Assembly (NCBI RefSeq): GCF_000482545.1 | Contig: NZ_KI519454.1 | Span: 1,612,001 to 1,676,000, forward strand | DNA length: 64,000 bases | From: Arthrobacter sp. 35W | GTDB lineage: Bacteria; Actinomycetota; Actinomycetes; Actinomycetales; Micrococcaceae | Direction: 5' to 3' | Shown here: piece by piece, positions 42,931 to 52,512 of the stretch | Position numbering within the stretch: position 1 is the stretch's first letter | Layout of the letters: the number at the start of each line of letters is the position of its first letter | Position numbers and translations under genes: made by a program | Notes under the pieces: model-generated | The model's database searches: none | Told to the model about the DNA's origin: nothing | What the model saw: the letters and a program-made list of their open reading frames with translations, nothing else

Positions 42931-44268
42931 CTAGCGTCCTTCCAGGATCGCGACGACGCCCTGGCCGCCGGCGGCGCAGACGGAGATCAGGCCGCGGGCC
43001 GGACGGTCGTTGGTGCTCCCCTTCTCATGCAGCATCTTGGCCAGCGTGGCCACCAAACGTCCGCCGGTGGCGGCGAAGGGGTGCCCGGCGGCCAGCGAGG
43101 AACCGTTGACGTTCAGCTTGCTGCGGTCAATGCTGCCGAAGGCGCCGTCCAGGCCCAGGCGGGCGCGGCCAAACTCCTCGTCCTCCCAGGCGGCGAGAGT
43201 GGAGAGCACGGTGCCGGCGAAGGCCTCGTGGATCTCGAAGAAGTCGAAGTCCCCAAGGGTGAGCCCGTTGCGGGCCAGCAGGCGCGGGACGGCGAACACG
43301 GGGGCCATCAGCAGCCCGTCCTTGCCATGGACGAAGTCCACAGCGGCGGCCTCACCGTCGATGACGTTGGCCAGCATGGGCAGGTCGTGGGCCGCGGCCC
43401 ATTCCTCGGAGGCCAGCAGCACCGTGGAGGCGCCGTCGGTCAGCGGCGTGGAGTTGCCCGCCGTCATGGTGGCCTCGGCACCGAGGCGCTTGCCGAAGAC
43501 CGGAGCCAGCGAGGCCAGCTTCTCCAGCGAGGTGTCGGCCCGCAGGTTGGAGTCCTTGGCCAGGCCGCGGTACGGCGTCATAAGGTCGTCGAAGAAGCCC
43601 CGGCCGTAGGCAGCGGCAAGGTTCTGGTGGCTGGCCAGGGCCAGCTTGTCCTGGGCCTCGCGGCTGATCTTCCACTGCGCGGTCGTCAGCGCCTGGTGCT
43701 CGCCCATGGAGAGCCCGGTGCGGGGCTCGCCGGTGGAGGGCGCATCGGGGGCCAGATCCTTGGGGCGGATGCGCGCCAGAATGGAGAGCTTTTGGCCGAT
43801 CGTCTTGGCCCGGTTGAGGTCCAGCAGGATCTCCCGCAGGCCCTCGCTGACGGCGATCGGCGCATCGGAGGCGGAATCCACGCCGCCGGCGATGGCGGAG
43901 TCGATCTGCCCCAGCTTGATCTTGTTGGCCAGTCCGATGACCGTTTCCAGTCCTGTGGCGCAGGCCTGCTGGAGGTCGTAGGCAGGCGTCTGGGGGGCCA
44001 GGGCGGAGCCCAGCACCGCCTCGCGGGTGAGATTGAAGTCCCGCGAGTGCTTGAGCACCGCGCCGGCTGCCACCTCGCCGATGAGTTCGTCGGCCAGGCC
44101 GAAGCGGGCCACCAGCCCGTCCAGGGCCGCCGTGAGCATGTCCTGGTTGGAGGCCTTCGCGTAGGCGCCGCCCGCACGGGAGAACGGAATCCTGTTGCCG
44201 CCGACGACGACGGCGGGTCGGATGGTGCGCGGTGTCAGGGCGGGGCTCTGCTCGTTGCTGGCAGTCAT
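42931..44268 (-). CDS. acetyl-CoA C-acetyltransferase (thiolase, FadA2/FadI-like)
   Basis: A 445-residue thiolase. The acylated Cys is in YDLQQACATGLET, the base His in NVNGSSLAAGHPFAATGG, and the second Cys in SVCAAGGQGVVAILEGR at the C-terminus. It cleaves 3-oxoacyl-CoA with CoA. ATG start with CTAGGAGCC upstream. First gene of the minus-strand beta-oxidation unit, divergent from a TetR gene across a strong palindrome, which very likely controls both directions. Confidence 0.93.
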   Translation of the reverse strand: MTASNEQSPALTPRTIRPAVVVGGNRIPFSRAGGAYAKASNQDMLTAALDGLVARFGLADELIGEVAAGAVLKHSRDFNLTREAVLGSALAPQTPAYDLQQACATGLETVIGLANKIKLGQIDSAIAGGVDSASDAPIAVSEGLREILLDLNRAKTIGQKLSILARIRPKDLAPDAPSTGEPRTGLSMGEHQALTTAQWKISREAQDKLALASHQNLAAAYGRGFFDDLMTPYRGLAKDSNLRADTSLEKLASLAPVFGKRLGAEATMTAGNSTPLTDGASTVLLASEEWAAAHDLPMLANVIDGEAAAVDFVHGKDGLLMAPVFAVPRLLARNGLTLGDFDFFEIHEAFAGTVLSTLAAWEDEEFGRARLGLDGAFGSIDRSKLNVNGSSLAAGHPFAATGGRLVATLAKMLHEKGSTNDRPARGLISVCAAGGQGVVAILEGR

Positions 44269-44295
44269 GCTGGGGCTCCTAGGATGTGACAGACG

Positions 44296-44324
44296 TTACT
44301 GATACCTAGCGTACCTGATACGCT
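44296..44324 (+). promoter_or_regulatory. promoter for a leaderless tetR transcript
   Basis: -35 TTACTG (44296-44301), 17-base spacer, -10 TACGCT (44319-44324), and the GTG start of the regulator 7 bases later. Transcription would begin at the start codon itself. No ribosome binding site is present. The promoter is covered by the palindromic operator at 44301-44331, giving tight self-repression. Confidence 0.55.
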
Positions 44325-44331
44325 GGGTATC
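44301..44331. promoter_or_regulatory. 31-base palindromic operator of the TetR regulator
   Basis: Arms GATACC-T-AGCGTA and TACGCT-G-GGTATC flank a 5-base centre; 12 of 13 arm positions pair. It lies between the divergent thiolase and tetR genes and ends one base before the tetR GTG. Its size and symmetry fit a TetR dimer or pair of dimers controlling fatty acid degradation. Confidence 0.8.
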
Positions 44332-45048
44332 GTGAACACGCTCGACCCCCTCCCCCGGCCCGCCGCCACGGCCTCCGGCACAGCCCCCGCCGACGCCGGC
44401 ACGGCCCCCTCGGCAGACAGCGCCGCGCCGGCCGCCGTCGATGGCCGCTCCGCACGCTGGGAGGCCCACCGCGGGGAGCGCCGCAGGGAACTCATCCGCG
44501 CGGCGCGGCGTGCCGTCCACGAGCTGGGGCCGGACGCGTCGATGGAGGACATCGCCACCGCCGCGGGGACCTCGAAGTCCGTGTTCTACAGGTACTTTGG
44601 CGACAAGGCCGGTCTGCAGCAGGCCGTGGGCGAACTGGCCATCACGCTCATGCAGCAAAAGGTCCTGGCGGCCGCGCAGGCCGCCGCCACACCCCGGCAG
44701 GGGCTCTGCAACATGGTCTCCGCCTATCTGCAGATGGCCCAGACCTCCCCCAATGTGTACGCCTTCGCCACCACCGGCCACCCCTCCGCCGCCGGACCGC
44801 TGGGCCACTTCTTCGACGAGGTGGTGGCCATGATGGCCGACACCATCCGCACCCATGCCCGCGGCGCCGGCTCCCCGCTGCTGGCCTATTGGCCGACGGC
44901 GGCACTGGGCCTGGTGCGCAACGCCGGGGAGCTCTGGCTCATGGCTCCGGCCAGCCCCGGCAAACCCGACCACGGCGAGTTGGCGGAGCAGCTCACCACC
45001 TGGCTCTTCAGCGGCATCGCCGCCGACGTCGGCCCGCAGGCCACCTGA
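44332..45048 (+). CDS. TetR family regulator of the beta-oxidation locus
   Basis: A 238-residue repressor. A disordered Ala/Pro-rich N-terminus (about 1-45) precedes the helix-turn-helix: RRRELIRAARRAVHELGPDASMEDIATAAG and SKSVFYRYFGDKAGL. The ligand domain is helical and probably binds an acyl-CoA, as in FadR/KstR-type members (inference). GTG start directly after the operator, without a ribosome binding site. The acyl-CoA oxidase gene follows 36 bases later, so both form one unit. Confidence 0.9.
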   Translation: MNTLDPLPRPAATASGTAPADAGTAPSADSAAPAAVDGRSARWEAHRGERRRELIRAARRAVHELGPDASMEDIATAAGTSKSVFYRYFGDKAGLQQAVGELAITLMQQKVLAAAQAAATPRQGLCNMVSAYLQMAQTSPNVYAFATTGHPSAAGPLGHFFDEVVAMMADTIRTHARGAGSPLLAYWPTAALGLVRNAGELWLMAPASPGKPDHGELAEQLTTWLFSGIAADVGPQAT

Positions 45049-45084
45049 CCCTGGCTCTATCCACCACCGACCCGAAGGAACCAC

Positions 45085-47160
45085 ATGACTGATGTACTTG
45101 CACCCACAGCGGCCACCGGCAATGATGCCGTGCAGGTTGACGTCGCCGCGCTCGGCGAGCTCCTGCTCGGCCGATGGGCCCAGGCCCGCCGCCACGCCCG
45201 TGCCCTGGCCGCCCTGCCCGAAATGCACAAGATCGAGGGGCTGACCCACACCGAGCACCGCAAGCGCGCCTTCGGCCAGCTCGGCCTGCTGGTGGAGAAC
45301 AACGGTGTGCACCGCGCCTTCCCGGCACGGTTGGGCGGCTCGGACGACCATGGCGGCAATGTGGCCGGCTTCGAGGAACTCGTCACGGCGGACCCGTCGG
45401 TGCAGATCAAGGCCGGCGTGCAGTGGGGCCTCTTCGGCTCCGCGGTGATGCATCTGGGCAACGAAGAGCACCAGGACAAGTGGCTGCCGGGCATCATGAG
45501 CCTGGCGATCCCCGGCTGCTTTGCCATGACGGAGGTCGGCCATGGCTCCGATGTGGCCTCGATTGCCACCACCGCCACCTACGATCCGGCCACCGAAGAG
45601 TTCACCATCCACACGCCGTTCCGTGCGGCCTGGAAGGAGTTCATCGGCAACGCGGCGGTCGACGGGCTGGCCGCCGTCGTCTTCGCGCAGCTCATCACCA
45701 AGGGCGTCAACCACGGCGTGCACGCCTTCTACGTGGAGCTGCGCGACCCGGCCACCAAGGAGTTCCTGCCCGGCATCGGCGGCCTGGACGACGGCGTCAA
45801 GGGTGGCCTGAACGGCATCGACAACGGACGCCTGCACTTCACCCAGGTGCGGATCCCCCGGACGAACCTGCTCAACCGCTATGGCGATGTCGCCGTCGAC
45901 GGCAGCTACTCCTCCCCCATCGCCAGCCCCGGCCGGCGCTTCTTCACCATGCTGGGCACGCTGGTGCAGGGCCGCGTCTCGCTCGACGGCGCCGCCGTCG
46001 CCGCCTCCAAGGTGGCGTTGAAGATCGCCATCCAGTACGCCACCGAGCGCCGCCAGTTCAACGGCCCCTCGGACACCGAGGAAATGGTGCTGCTGGACTA
46101 CCAGCGCCACCAGCGCCGGCTGCTGCCGCGCCTGGCCACCACCTACGCCGCCTCCTTTGCCCATGAGCAGCTGTTGAAGAAGTTCGACGGCGTGTTCTCC
46201 GGCGAGCTGGACAGCGATGCGGACCGCGAGGACCTGGAGACGCTGGCTGCGGCGCTGAAGTCGCTCTCCACCTGGCACGCGCTGGACACCCTGCAGGAGT
46301 GCCGCGAAGCCTGCGGCGGCTCCGGCTTTATGGCAGAGAACCGCTTCACCTCGCTGCGGGCGGATTTGGACGTCTACGCCACCTTCGAGGGTGACAACAC
46401 GGTGCTCCTGCAGCTGGTGGCCAAGCGCCTGCTGGCGGACTACGCCAAGGAGTTCCGCACCATGGGCTTTGGCGTGCTGGCCCGCTTCGCCGTCAACCAG
46501 GCCGCGGACCTGACCCTGCACAAGACCGGGCTGCGCCAGGTGGCCCAGTTTGTGGCCGACACGGGATCGGTGCAGAAATCGGTGCTGGCCGTGCGCGGCG
46601 AGGACGGCCAGCGGGCCCTGCTCACCGAGCGCGTCCAAGCCATGGTGGCAGAGGTGGGCGGGGCGCTGAAGGAGGCGGGCCGGCTGCCCAAGCACCAGGC
46701 CGCCGCGCTGTTCAACTCGCACCAGAACGAGCTCATCGAGGCCGCCACGGCCCACGCCGAGCTGCTGCAGTGGGAGGCATTCACCGAGGCTCTGGCCACG
46801 GTGGAGGATGCCGGAACAAAGAAGGTCCTGACGTGGCTGCGCGACCTCTTCGGCCTGGGCCTGATCGAGAAGCACCTGTCCTGGTATCTGATGAACGGCC
46901 GCATCTCCATGCAGCGCGCCCGGACGGTGGGCGGATACATCAACCGCCTGCTGGCCAAGCTGCGCCCACACGCACTGGACCTGGTGGACGCCTTCGGCTA
47001 CGGCCCCGAGCACCTGCGCGCCACCATCGCCAGCGGCATTGAGCGGGAGCGCCAGGACGAGGCCGCGGAGTACTTCCGCATCCTGCGTGCCAGCGCCCAC
47101 GGTCCGATCGATGAGAAGGTGCTGCTGCACCGGGCCAAGGCCGCAGCAAAGAAGGACTAG
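45085..47160 (+). CDS. acyl-CoA oxidase/dehydrogenase (ACOX-like, long form)
   Basis: A 691-residue flavoenzyme, longer than ordinary acyl-CoA dehydrogenases and close to peroxisomal acyl-CoA oxidases. Motifs: PGCFAMTEVGHGSDVASI for flavin/substrate binding, FNGPSDTEEMVLLDYQRHQ, and ECREACGGSGFMAENRF with the catalytic Glu region. The extra C-terminal helical domain (about 440-691) is present. It makes trans-2-enoyl-CoA, the first beta-oxidation step, feeding the MaoC-FabG-thiolase genes on the other side of the operator. ATG with GAAGGAACCAC upstream. Confidence 0.9.
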   Translation: MTDVLAPTAATGNDAVQVDVAALGELLLGRWAQARRHARALAALPEMHKIEGLTHTEHRKRAFGQLGLLVENNGVHRAFPARLGGSDDHGGNVAGFEELVTADPSVQIKAGVQWGLFGSAVMHLGNEEHQDKWLPGIMSLAIPGCFAMTEVGHGSDVASIATTATYDPATEEFTIHTPFRAAWKEFIGNAAVDGLAAVVFAQLITKGVNHGVHAFYVELRDPATKEFLPGIGGLDDGVKGGLNGIDNGRLHFTQVRIPRTNLLNRYGDVAVDGSYSSPIASPGRRFFTMLGTLVQGRVSLDGAAVAASKVALKIAIQYATERRQFNGPSDTEEMVLLDYQRHQRRLLPRLATTYAASFAHEQLLKKFDGVFSGELDSDADREDLETLAAALKSLSTWHALDTLQECREACGGSGFMAENRFTSLRADLDVYATFEGDNTVLLQLVAKRLLADYAKEFRTMGFGVLARFAVNQAADLTLHKTGLRQVAQFVADTGSVQKSVLAVRGEDGQRALLTERVQAMVAEVGGALKEAGRLPKHQAAALFNSHQNELIEAATAHAELLQWEAFTEALATVEDAGTKKVLTWLRDLFGLGLIEKHLSWYLMNGRISMQRARTVGGYINRLLAKLRPHALDLVDAFGYGPEHLRATIASGIERERQDEAAEYFRILRASAHGPIDEKVLLHRAKAAAKKD

Positions 47161-47163
47161 CGG

Positions 47164-47197
47164 CCGCTGGTCGAGCCGCAAAGGGCTCGACCAGCGG
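47164..47197. terminator. bidirectional hairpin terminator between acyl-CoA oxidase and glgA
   Basis: Perfect 14-base arms CCGCTGGTCGAGCC (47164-47177) and GGCTCGACCAGCGG (47184-47197) with a 6-base loop, lying 3 bases after the oxidase stop and 5 bases after the glgA stop on the other strand. No T-run; its place between convergent genes supports the call. Confidence 0.75.
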
Positions 47198-47202
47198 ACC
47201 GG

Positions 47203-48396
47203 CTACAGCACCGAGCGGTATACGTCCAGTGTCTGGGCGGCGATGGACTCCCAGGAGAAGTGCTCGGTGGCGCGGACACGGCCGGCCTCGCCCATGGCCT
47301 TGGCTCGGGCCGGGTCGCTGACGACGGCGGTGAGCGCGTGGGCGAAGTCGTGGACGAACTTGTCCGGATCCAGCGGCGTCCCGGTGCCGTCCGAAACCTG
47401 GGCCAGCGGAACCAGCAGGCCCGTCACGCCGTCCTCGACCACCTCGGGGATGCCGCCGGTGGCGCTGGCGACAACGGCCGCCCCGCAGGCCATGGCCTCC
47501 AGGTTCACGATGCCCAGTGGCTCGTAGATGGAGGGGCAGGCGAAGACGGTGGCATGGCTGAGCACCTGGATGAGCTCGGCACGCGGGAGCATCCGTTCGA
47601 TGACGACGACGCCGCTGCGCTGGGCCTTGAGCCCGTCAATGAGCGCGTTGACCTCGGCACCCAGCTCCGGGGTGTCCGCCGCACCGGCGCAGAGCACCAG
47701 CTGGACCTCCGGGGGAAGCAGTGCCGCTGCCTTGAGCAGATAGGGCACACCCTTCTGCCGGGTCACCCGGCCCACCCAGACCACGCTGGGGCGGGTGGGG
47801 TCGATGCCCAGGCTGCGGACGACGTCGTCGTTGGAGTCCTGCTGCCACATGGCGGCATCGATGCCGTTGTGGACCACCTTGACCTTCGCCGGATCCACGT
47901 TGGGGTAGCTGCGCAGGATGTCCTGGCGCATGCCGTCCGAGACGGCGATGATTGCCGCGGCCGCCTCGTAGGAGGTCTTCTCGGCCCAGGAGGACAGCGC
48001 GTAGCCGCCGCCGAGCTGCTCCGCCTTCCACGGACGCAGCGGCTCCAGGGAGTGGGCGCTGAGCACATGGGGGATCCCGTGCAGCATCGAGGCGAGGTGT
48101 CCGGCCATGTTCGCGTACCAGGTGTGGGAGTGCACCAGGTCGGCTCCGGCGATGTCCGGCACGATGGACAAATCCACACCCAGCGTCTGCAGCGCCGGGT
48201 TGGCCGAGGCCAGCGCATCTAGGGTTTTGTACGAGGACACGGTGGCCCCGTGGAAGTCCTCCGGTCGCGGTTCTCCGAAGGCGCGAACCCTCAAATCAAC
48301 CTGGTGGGCCAGGACGCGGCTGAGCTCGGCGACATGCACGCCGGCCCCTCCATAGATCTCCGGCGGGAATTCTTTAGTCACAATGTCAATACGCAC
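47203..48396 (-). CDS. glgA: glycogen synthase, GT4 family (GlgA/GlgM-like)
   Basis: A 397-residue retaining glycosyltransferase. The N-terminal domain starts VRIDIVTKEFPPEIYGGAGVHV; the C-terminal domain has GRVTRQKGVPYLLKAA and the donor-binding segment CPSIYEPLGIVNLEAMACGAAVVAS with the E-x7-E motif. The actinobacterial enzyme of this length may make alpha-maltose-1-phosphate from ADP-glucose (GlgM) rather than extend glycogen directly. It is divergent from glgC, which makes ADP-glucose. GTG start. Confidence 0.9.
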   Translation of the reverse strand: MRIDIVTKEFPPEIYGGAGVHVAELSRVLAHQVDLRVRAFGEPRPEDFHGATVSSYKTLDALASANPALQTLGVDLSIVPDIAGADLVHSHTWYANMAGHLASMLHGIPHVLSAHSLEPLRPWKAEQLGGGYALSSWAEKTSYEAAAAIIAVSDGMRQDILRSYPNVDPAKVKVVHNGIDAAMWQQDSNDDVVRSLGIDPTRPSVVWVGRVTRQKGVPYLLKAAALLPPEVQLVLCAGAADTPELGAEVNALIDGLKAQRSGVVVIERMLPRAELIQVLSHATVFACPSIYEPLGIVNLEAMACGAAVVASATGGIPEVVEDGVTGLLVPLAQVSDGTGTPLDPDKFVHDFAHALTAVVSDPARAKAMGEAGRVRATEHFSWESIAAQTLDVYRSVL

Positions 48397-48498
48397 GATC
48401 TCAAGGTAGCTGGTGGCGGCGTATCTGATCTAGTGTGAAGCAGACGGGGCCACCCGGAGTGGCCAGCCTGCATCAATATAAGCAAGGGGTACGTGGAG

Positions 48499-49920
48499 AT
48501 GGCATTCAAGAAGGTTCTGGCAATTGTGTTGGCGGGCGGAGAGGGCAAGCGTCTGATGCCCCTCACGGCGGACCGGGCCAAACCTGCAGTGCCGTTCGCC
48601 GGCGGATACCGTCTGGTGGACTTTGCGCTGTCGAATCTGGCCAATTCCGGCTACTTGAAAATGGTCGTGCTGACCCAGTACAAGTCCCACAGCCTTGACC
48701 GACATATATCGGAGACCTGGCGGATGTCCACCCAGCTGGGCAACTACGTTGCCTCGGTGCCCGCGCAGCAGCGCATGGGCAAGAGCTGGTTCCTGGGCAG
48801 CGCCAACGCGATATACCAGTCCCTGAACTTGATCAACGATGCCCAGCCCGACATTGTCGTCGTGGTCGGCGCGGACCACGTCTACCGCATGGACTTCGCA
48901 CAGATGGTCGAGAGCCACATCGCCTCCGGCGCCAAGGCCACCGTCGCGGCGGTCCGGCAGCCACTGTCCCTGGCCGACCAGTTCGGTGTCATCGAGGTGG
49001 ACACCAACGTCGAGTCCCCGGCCGTGGGCGCGCACAAGATTGCCGCCTTCGTGGAGAAGCCGGCATCCACCCCCGGCCTGGCCGAGGACCCTGGCTCCTT
49101 CCTGGCGTCGATGGGCAACTACGTGTTTGACACCGATGCGCTGGTGGAGGCACTGAAGAACGACGCCGAGCGGCTGGACACCCAGCACGACATGGGCGGG
49201 GACATCATCCCCTACTTCGTGGGACGCGATGAGGCGTACGTCTACGACTTCACCACCAACGACATCCCCGGCGCCACGGACCGCGACCGCAACTACTGGC
49301 GCGATGTAGGGACCATCGATTCCTACTACGAGGCGCAGATGGACCTCATCTCCCCGATGCCGGTGTTCAACCTGTACAACTCGGCATGGCCCATGTTCAC
49401 CCGCCACAACACGGCCCCGCCGGCCAAGTTTGTGCGCGGCGAGATGAACACCGTGGGCACGGCCCTGGACTCCATCGTCTCCAGCGGTGTCGTGGTCTCC
49501 GGCGGCGTGGTGGAGAACTCGATCATTTCCCACGATGTGTTCGTTGGCACCGGCGCCCGCGTCATGGATTCGGTCATCATGGACTATGTGACCATCGGCA
49601 GCGGGGCCGTGGTGCGCCGGGCCATCCTGGACAAGAATGTCCGCGTCCCCGCCGGCGCCACCATCGGCGTCGACCTTGACCTGGACCGCAGCCGCGGCTA
49701 CACCGTCACCGAATCGGGCATCACCGTGCTCAGCAAGGGACAGGTCGTCCCGGAGCCGGATGCGGCGGAGCTGGAGCTGTCCCAGTCCATCGTCGGAGTC
49801 CTGCCGGAGGCCGTCCAGGCCGCCGTCGGCGATTGCGAGGAAAGCCGGGACATCATGGCGAAGCTGGCCGCGAAGACGGTGGACGCCACCGACGCGCGGC
49901 GCCGTGCCGTAGTGCCGTAA
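48499..49920 (+). CDS. glgC: glucose-1-phosphate adenylyltransferase GlgC
   Basis: Makes ADP-glucose from ATP and glucose-1-phosphate, the first committed step of glycogen synthesis. The 473-residue protein has the nucleotidyl loop [24 protein letters not shown], the sugar-site segment [12 protein letters not shown], and a C-terminal left-handed beta-helix domain ([19 protein letters not shown]). The ATG at 48499 is preferred, with AAGGGG 9 bases upstream; a GTG two codons earlier is possible. Divergent from glgA across a 102-base gap. Confidence 0.94.
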   Translation: MAFKKVLAIVLAGGEGKRLMPLTADRAKPAVPFAGGYRLVDFALSNLANSGYLKMVVLTQYKSHSLDRHISETWRMSTQLGNYVASVPAQQRMGKSWFLGSANAIYQSLNLINDAQPDIVVVVGADHVYRMDFAQMVESHIASGAKATVAAVRQPLSLADQFGVIEVDTNVESPAVGAHKIAAFVEKPASTPGLAEDPGSFLASMGNYVFDTDALVEALKNDAERLDTQHDMGGDIIPYFVGRDEAYVYDFTTNDIPGATDRDRNYWRDVGTIDSYYEAQMDLISPMPVFNLYNSAWPMFTRHNTAPPAKFVRGEMNTVGTALDSIVSSGVVVSGGVVENSIISHDVFVGTGARVMDSVIMDYVTIGSGAVVRRAILDKNVRVPAGATIGVDLDLDRSRGYTVTESGITVLSKGQVVPEPDAAELELSQSIVGVLPEAVQAAVGDCEESRDIMAKLAAKTVDATDARRRAVVP

Positions 49921-49929
49921 AATTGCCGG

Positions 49930-51369
49930 GTGACTGACCAAGAACTGACCCCCGAGGAAATCCAGACCTGCCTGAAGGTTCTGGACACCATCCACGTCTA
50001 CGACGAAGAAGATCCGGACTACGTTGCCGTCCGGCGCGCCACGGGGAAGATGTTCAAGGCAGTCAAGCGCTTCCGGCGCACGTCCAAGCGGGACGCCATC
50101 AACGAGGCCGACAAGGCCGTGCTGGCCCAGACCGCGACGGCGGCGCCGGACCGGATCGACGACGAGACGCGGGGCAACAAGCTTGCCTCCTCCAGCACCG
50201 GTGAGATTGCCGGTACGTTGATCCGTTCGCGCCCCTGCTACATCTGCAAGCAGCACTACACGCAGGTGGATGCCTTCTACCACCAGCTCTGCCCGGAATG
50301 CGCAGCATTCAACCACAGCAAGCGGGATGCGCGCACCGACCTCACCGGTCGGCGCGCGCTCCTGACGGGCGGGCGTGCCAAGATCGGCATGTACATCGCG
50401 CTGCGCCTGCTGCGCGACGGTGCCCACACCACCATCACCACCCGCTTCCCCAAGGATGCGGCACGGCGCTACGCCGCGATGGAGGACAGCGCCGAATGGC
50501 TGCACCGGCTGCGGATTGTGGGCATCGACCTGCGCGATCCGGCGCAGGTGATGGCCCTGACGGACTCCCTGGACGAGGCCGGCCCGCTGGACATCATCAT
50601 CAACAACGCCGCGCAGACCGTGCGCCGCTCCGGCAACGCCTACAAGCCGCTGGTCGACGCCGAGCTGGAGCCGCTGCCCAGCGATGTGCCCATGCCCGAG
50701 CTCGTCACCTTCGGCCACGCCCACGACAAGCACCCCCTGGCCCTGGCCAGCCAGATGATGGAGCACCCGCGGATGGCCGGCGACGAGATCGCCGCCCTGG
50801 CCTTGTCCATGGGTTCCGCCTCGCTGGAGCGCATCGAGGCGGGCACCGCCATCGACGCCGGCGGCCTGGTGCCAGATGTGGCCTCCGTGAACAGCTGGAC
50901 CCAGGTGGTGGACCAGGTGGATCCGCTGGAAATGCTGGAGGTGCAGCTGTGCAACGTCACGGCCCCCTTCCTGCTGGTCTCCCGGCTGCGCGAGGCCATG
51001 CGCCGCTCCGACGCCCGGCGCAAGTACATCGTCAATGTCTCCGCGATGGAGGGCCAGTTCAGCCGCGCCTACAAGGGCCCGGGACACCCGCACACCAATA
51101 TGGCCAAGGCCGCGCTGAACATGATGACCCGCACCAGCGCCAAGGAAATGCTCGACGCCGATGGCATCCTGATGACGGCCGTGGACACCGGCTGGATCAC
51201 CGATGAGCGCCCGCACTACACCAAGATCCGCCTGGCCGAGGAGGGCTTCCACGCCCCGCTGGACCTGGTGGACGGTGCGGCCCGCGTGTACGACCCCATC
51301 GTGATGGGCGAGTCCGGCGAGGACCAGTTCGGCGTGTTCCTGAAGGACTACAAGCCCAGCCCCTGGTAG
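49930..51369 (+). CDS. SDR-fold protein with N-terminal zinc ribbon and no catalytic tyrosine
   Basis: A 479-residue protein. Residues 1-95 are charged and helical (TPEEIQTCLKVLDTIHVYDE). A zinc-ribbon-like segment carries Cys103, Cys106, Cys121 and Cys124 (CYICKQHY..LCPECAAFNH). An SDR domain follows: ALLTGGRAKIGMYIALRLL, IIINNAAQT, NVSAMEGQFSRAYKG. Where SDRs have YxxxK the sequence reads PHTNMAKAALNM, with Thr in place of Tyr. A function cannot be assigned. GTG start 9 bases after glgC, so likely co-transcribed with it. Confidence 0.85.
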   Translation: MTDQELTPEEIQTCLKVLDTIHVYDEEDPDYVAVRRATGKMFKAVKRFRRTSKRDAINEADKAVLAQTATAAPDRIDDETRGNKLASSSTGEIAGTLIRSRPCYICKQHYTQVDAFYHQLCPECAAFNHSKRDARTDLTGRRALLTGGRAKIGMYIALRLLRDGAHTTITTRFPKDAARRYAAMEDSAEWLHRLRIVGIDLRDPAQVMALTDSLDEAGPLDIIINNAAQTVRRSGNAYKPLVDAELEPLPSDVPMPELVTFGHAHDKHPLALASQMMEHPRMAGDEIAALALSMGSASLERIEAGTAIDAGGLVPDVASVNSWTQVVDQVDPLEMLEVQLCNVTAPFLLVSRLREAMRRSDARRKYIVNVSAMEGQFSRAYKGPGHPHTNMAKAALNMMTRTSAKEMLDADGILMTAVDTGWITDERPHYTKIRLAEEGFHAPLDLVDGAARVYDPIVMGESGEDQFGVFLKDYKPSPW

Positions 51370-51373
51370 ACCC

Positions 51374-52417
51374 GTGCCTCCCTTTCTGGCGCGGCTGCGC
51401 ATCCTGTCCCCCGGCCTTGCCGCCTGTGCCGTGGCTGTGGCCCTGGCGCTGGCGGTCCATGCCCTGGTGCCGGCCCTGCCGGCCATGACGGCCGCCGTCG
51501 TGCTCGGGATCCTGGCGGCCAACCTGCCGGTGGCCTCGCGGCTGTCGGTAGGCAGCTGGCGGCCGGGGCTGAATTTTGCTGGCAAGCATTTGATGCGCGT
51601 TGGCATTGTGCTGCTCGGGCTCAAGCTCAGCCTGGGCGACATTGCCGCCCTCGGCTGGCGCGCGGCCGCCCTGGTCGTGAGCGTCGTCCTGCTGTCCTTT
51701 GCCGGGACGTATCTGCTTGGGCGCCTGTTCAAACTGCCCGGGGATGCGCCGCTGCTGATCGCCACCGGCTTCTCCATCTGCGGCGCCTCGGCGATCGGGG
51801 CGATGGCCGCCGTGAAGGGGACCAAGCACCAGGAGACGGTGCTGCCGGTGGCCCTGGTGACGCTGTGCGGAACGCTGGCCATTGGCGTGCTCCCGCTGCT
51901 GATGCATCCGCTGGGCCTGTCCCCGCTGATGTTCGGCCAATGGGTGGGCGCCTCCGTGCACGACGTGGGGCAGGTGGTGGCAACGGCCCAGACCGCCGGG
52001 GCCACGGCGCTGGCCGCCGCCATCGTCATCAAGCTGACCCGTGTGGTGCTGCTGGCACCGATGGTTGCCGCCGTGGGCGTGCAGGAACGACGGCGGCACC
52101 GCCGCCGCGCGGCCGCGGCCGCCGGTGGGCCCGGGGCCACCGAGGCCGCGGCCAGGTTCCCGCCGATTGTGCCGCTCTTTGTGCTGGGCTTCCTGGCCAT
52201 GATCGGCGTGCGCACCCTGGGCTGGACGACGCCGGAGATCCTCGAGGTGGGCAACACCCTGCAGGATGTTGCCCTGGGCGCCGCGCTCTTCGGGCTGGGT
52301 TCCTCGGTGCACATCCGGGTGCTGCTGCACACCGGCGCCCGGGCCAGCGTCATGGCCCTGTGCGCGTGGGCGCTTATTGCGGCGCTGGGTCTGGCCGCCG
52401 TGCACCTGATGGCCTGA
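51374..52417 (+). CDS. YeiH family putative sulfate exporter/permease
   Basis: A 347-residue membrane protein with about 9-10 helices. Family signs are MTAAVVLGILAANL, FAGKHLMRVGIVLLGLKLSLGDI, and the ATGFSICGASAIGAMAAV motif. It belongs to the YeiH/Psa-like UPF0324 family; sulfate export has been proposed for relatives but the substrate here is unknown. GTG start 4 bases after the zinc-ribbon SDR stop, so the two genes are probably co-transcribed. A charged loop (about 237-260, Arg-rich) lies between helices. Confidence 0.9.
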   Translation: MPPFLARLRILSPGLAACAVAVALALAVHALVPALPAMTAAVVLGILAANLPVASRLSVGSWRPGLNFAGKHLMRVGIVLLGLKLSLGDIAALGWRAAALVVSVVLLSFAGTYLLGRLFKLPGDAPLLIATGFSICGASAIGAMAAVKGTKHQETVLPVALVTLCGTLAIGVLPLLMHPLGLSPLMFGQWVGASVHDVGQVVATAQTAGATALAAAIVIKLTRVVLLAPMVAAVGVQERRRHRRRAAAAAGGPGATEAAARFPPIVPLFVLGFLAMIGVRTLGWTTPEILEVGNTLQDVALGAALFGLGSSVHIRVLLHTGARASVMALCAWALIAALGLAAVHLMA

Positions 52418-52512
52418 CGCTCCGGCAGCGCCCTCGGCACGTCCCCATCCACCCACCGGCCGCCCAGCCTTCTCCCGGACTTCGGTCAGAAACCGTGGGT
52501 ACGGTGGATCGA

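Noticed and set aside
44296-47181. 961-codon open frame on the minus strand
   Set aside because: Antisense to the TetR regulator and the acyl-CoA oxidase, both with complete motifs. No recognisable protein features.
48430-52452. 1340-codon open frame on the minus strand
   Set aside because: Spans glgC, the zinc-ribbon SDR and the YeiH gene in antisense. Long but a GC artefact; composition is Arg/Gly/Ala/His-rich without domains.
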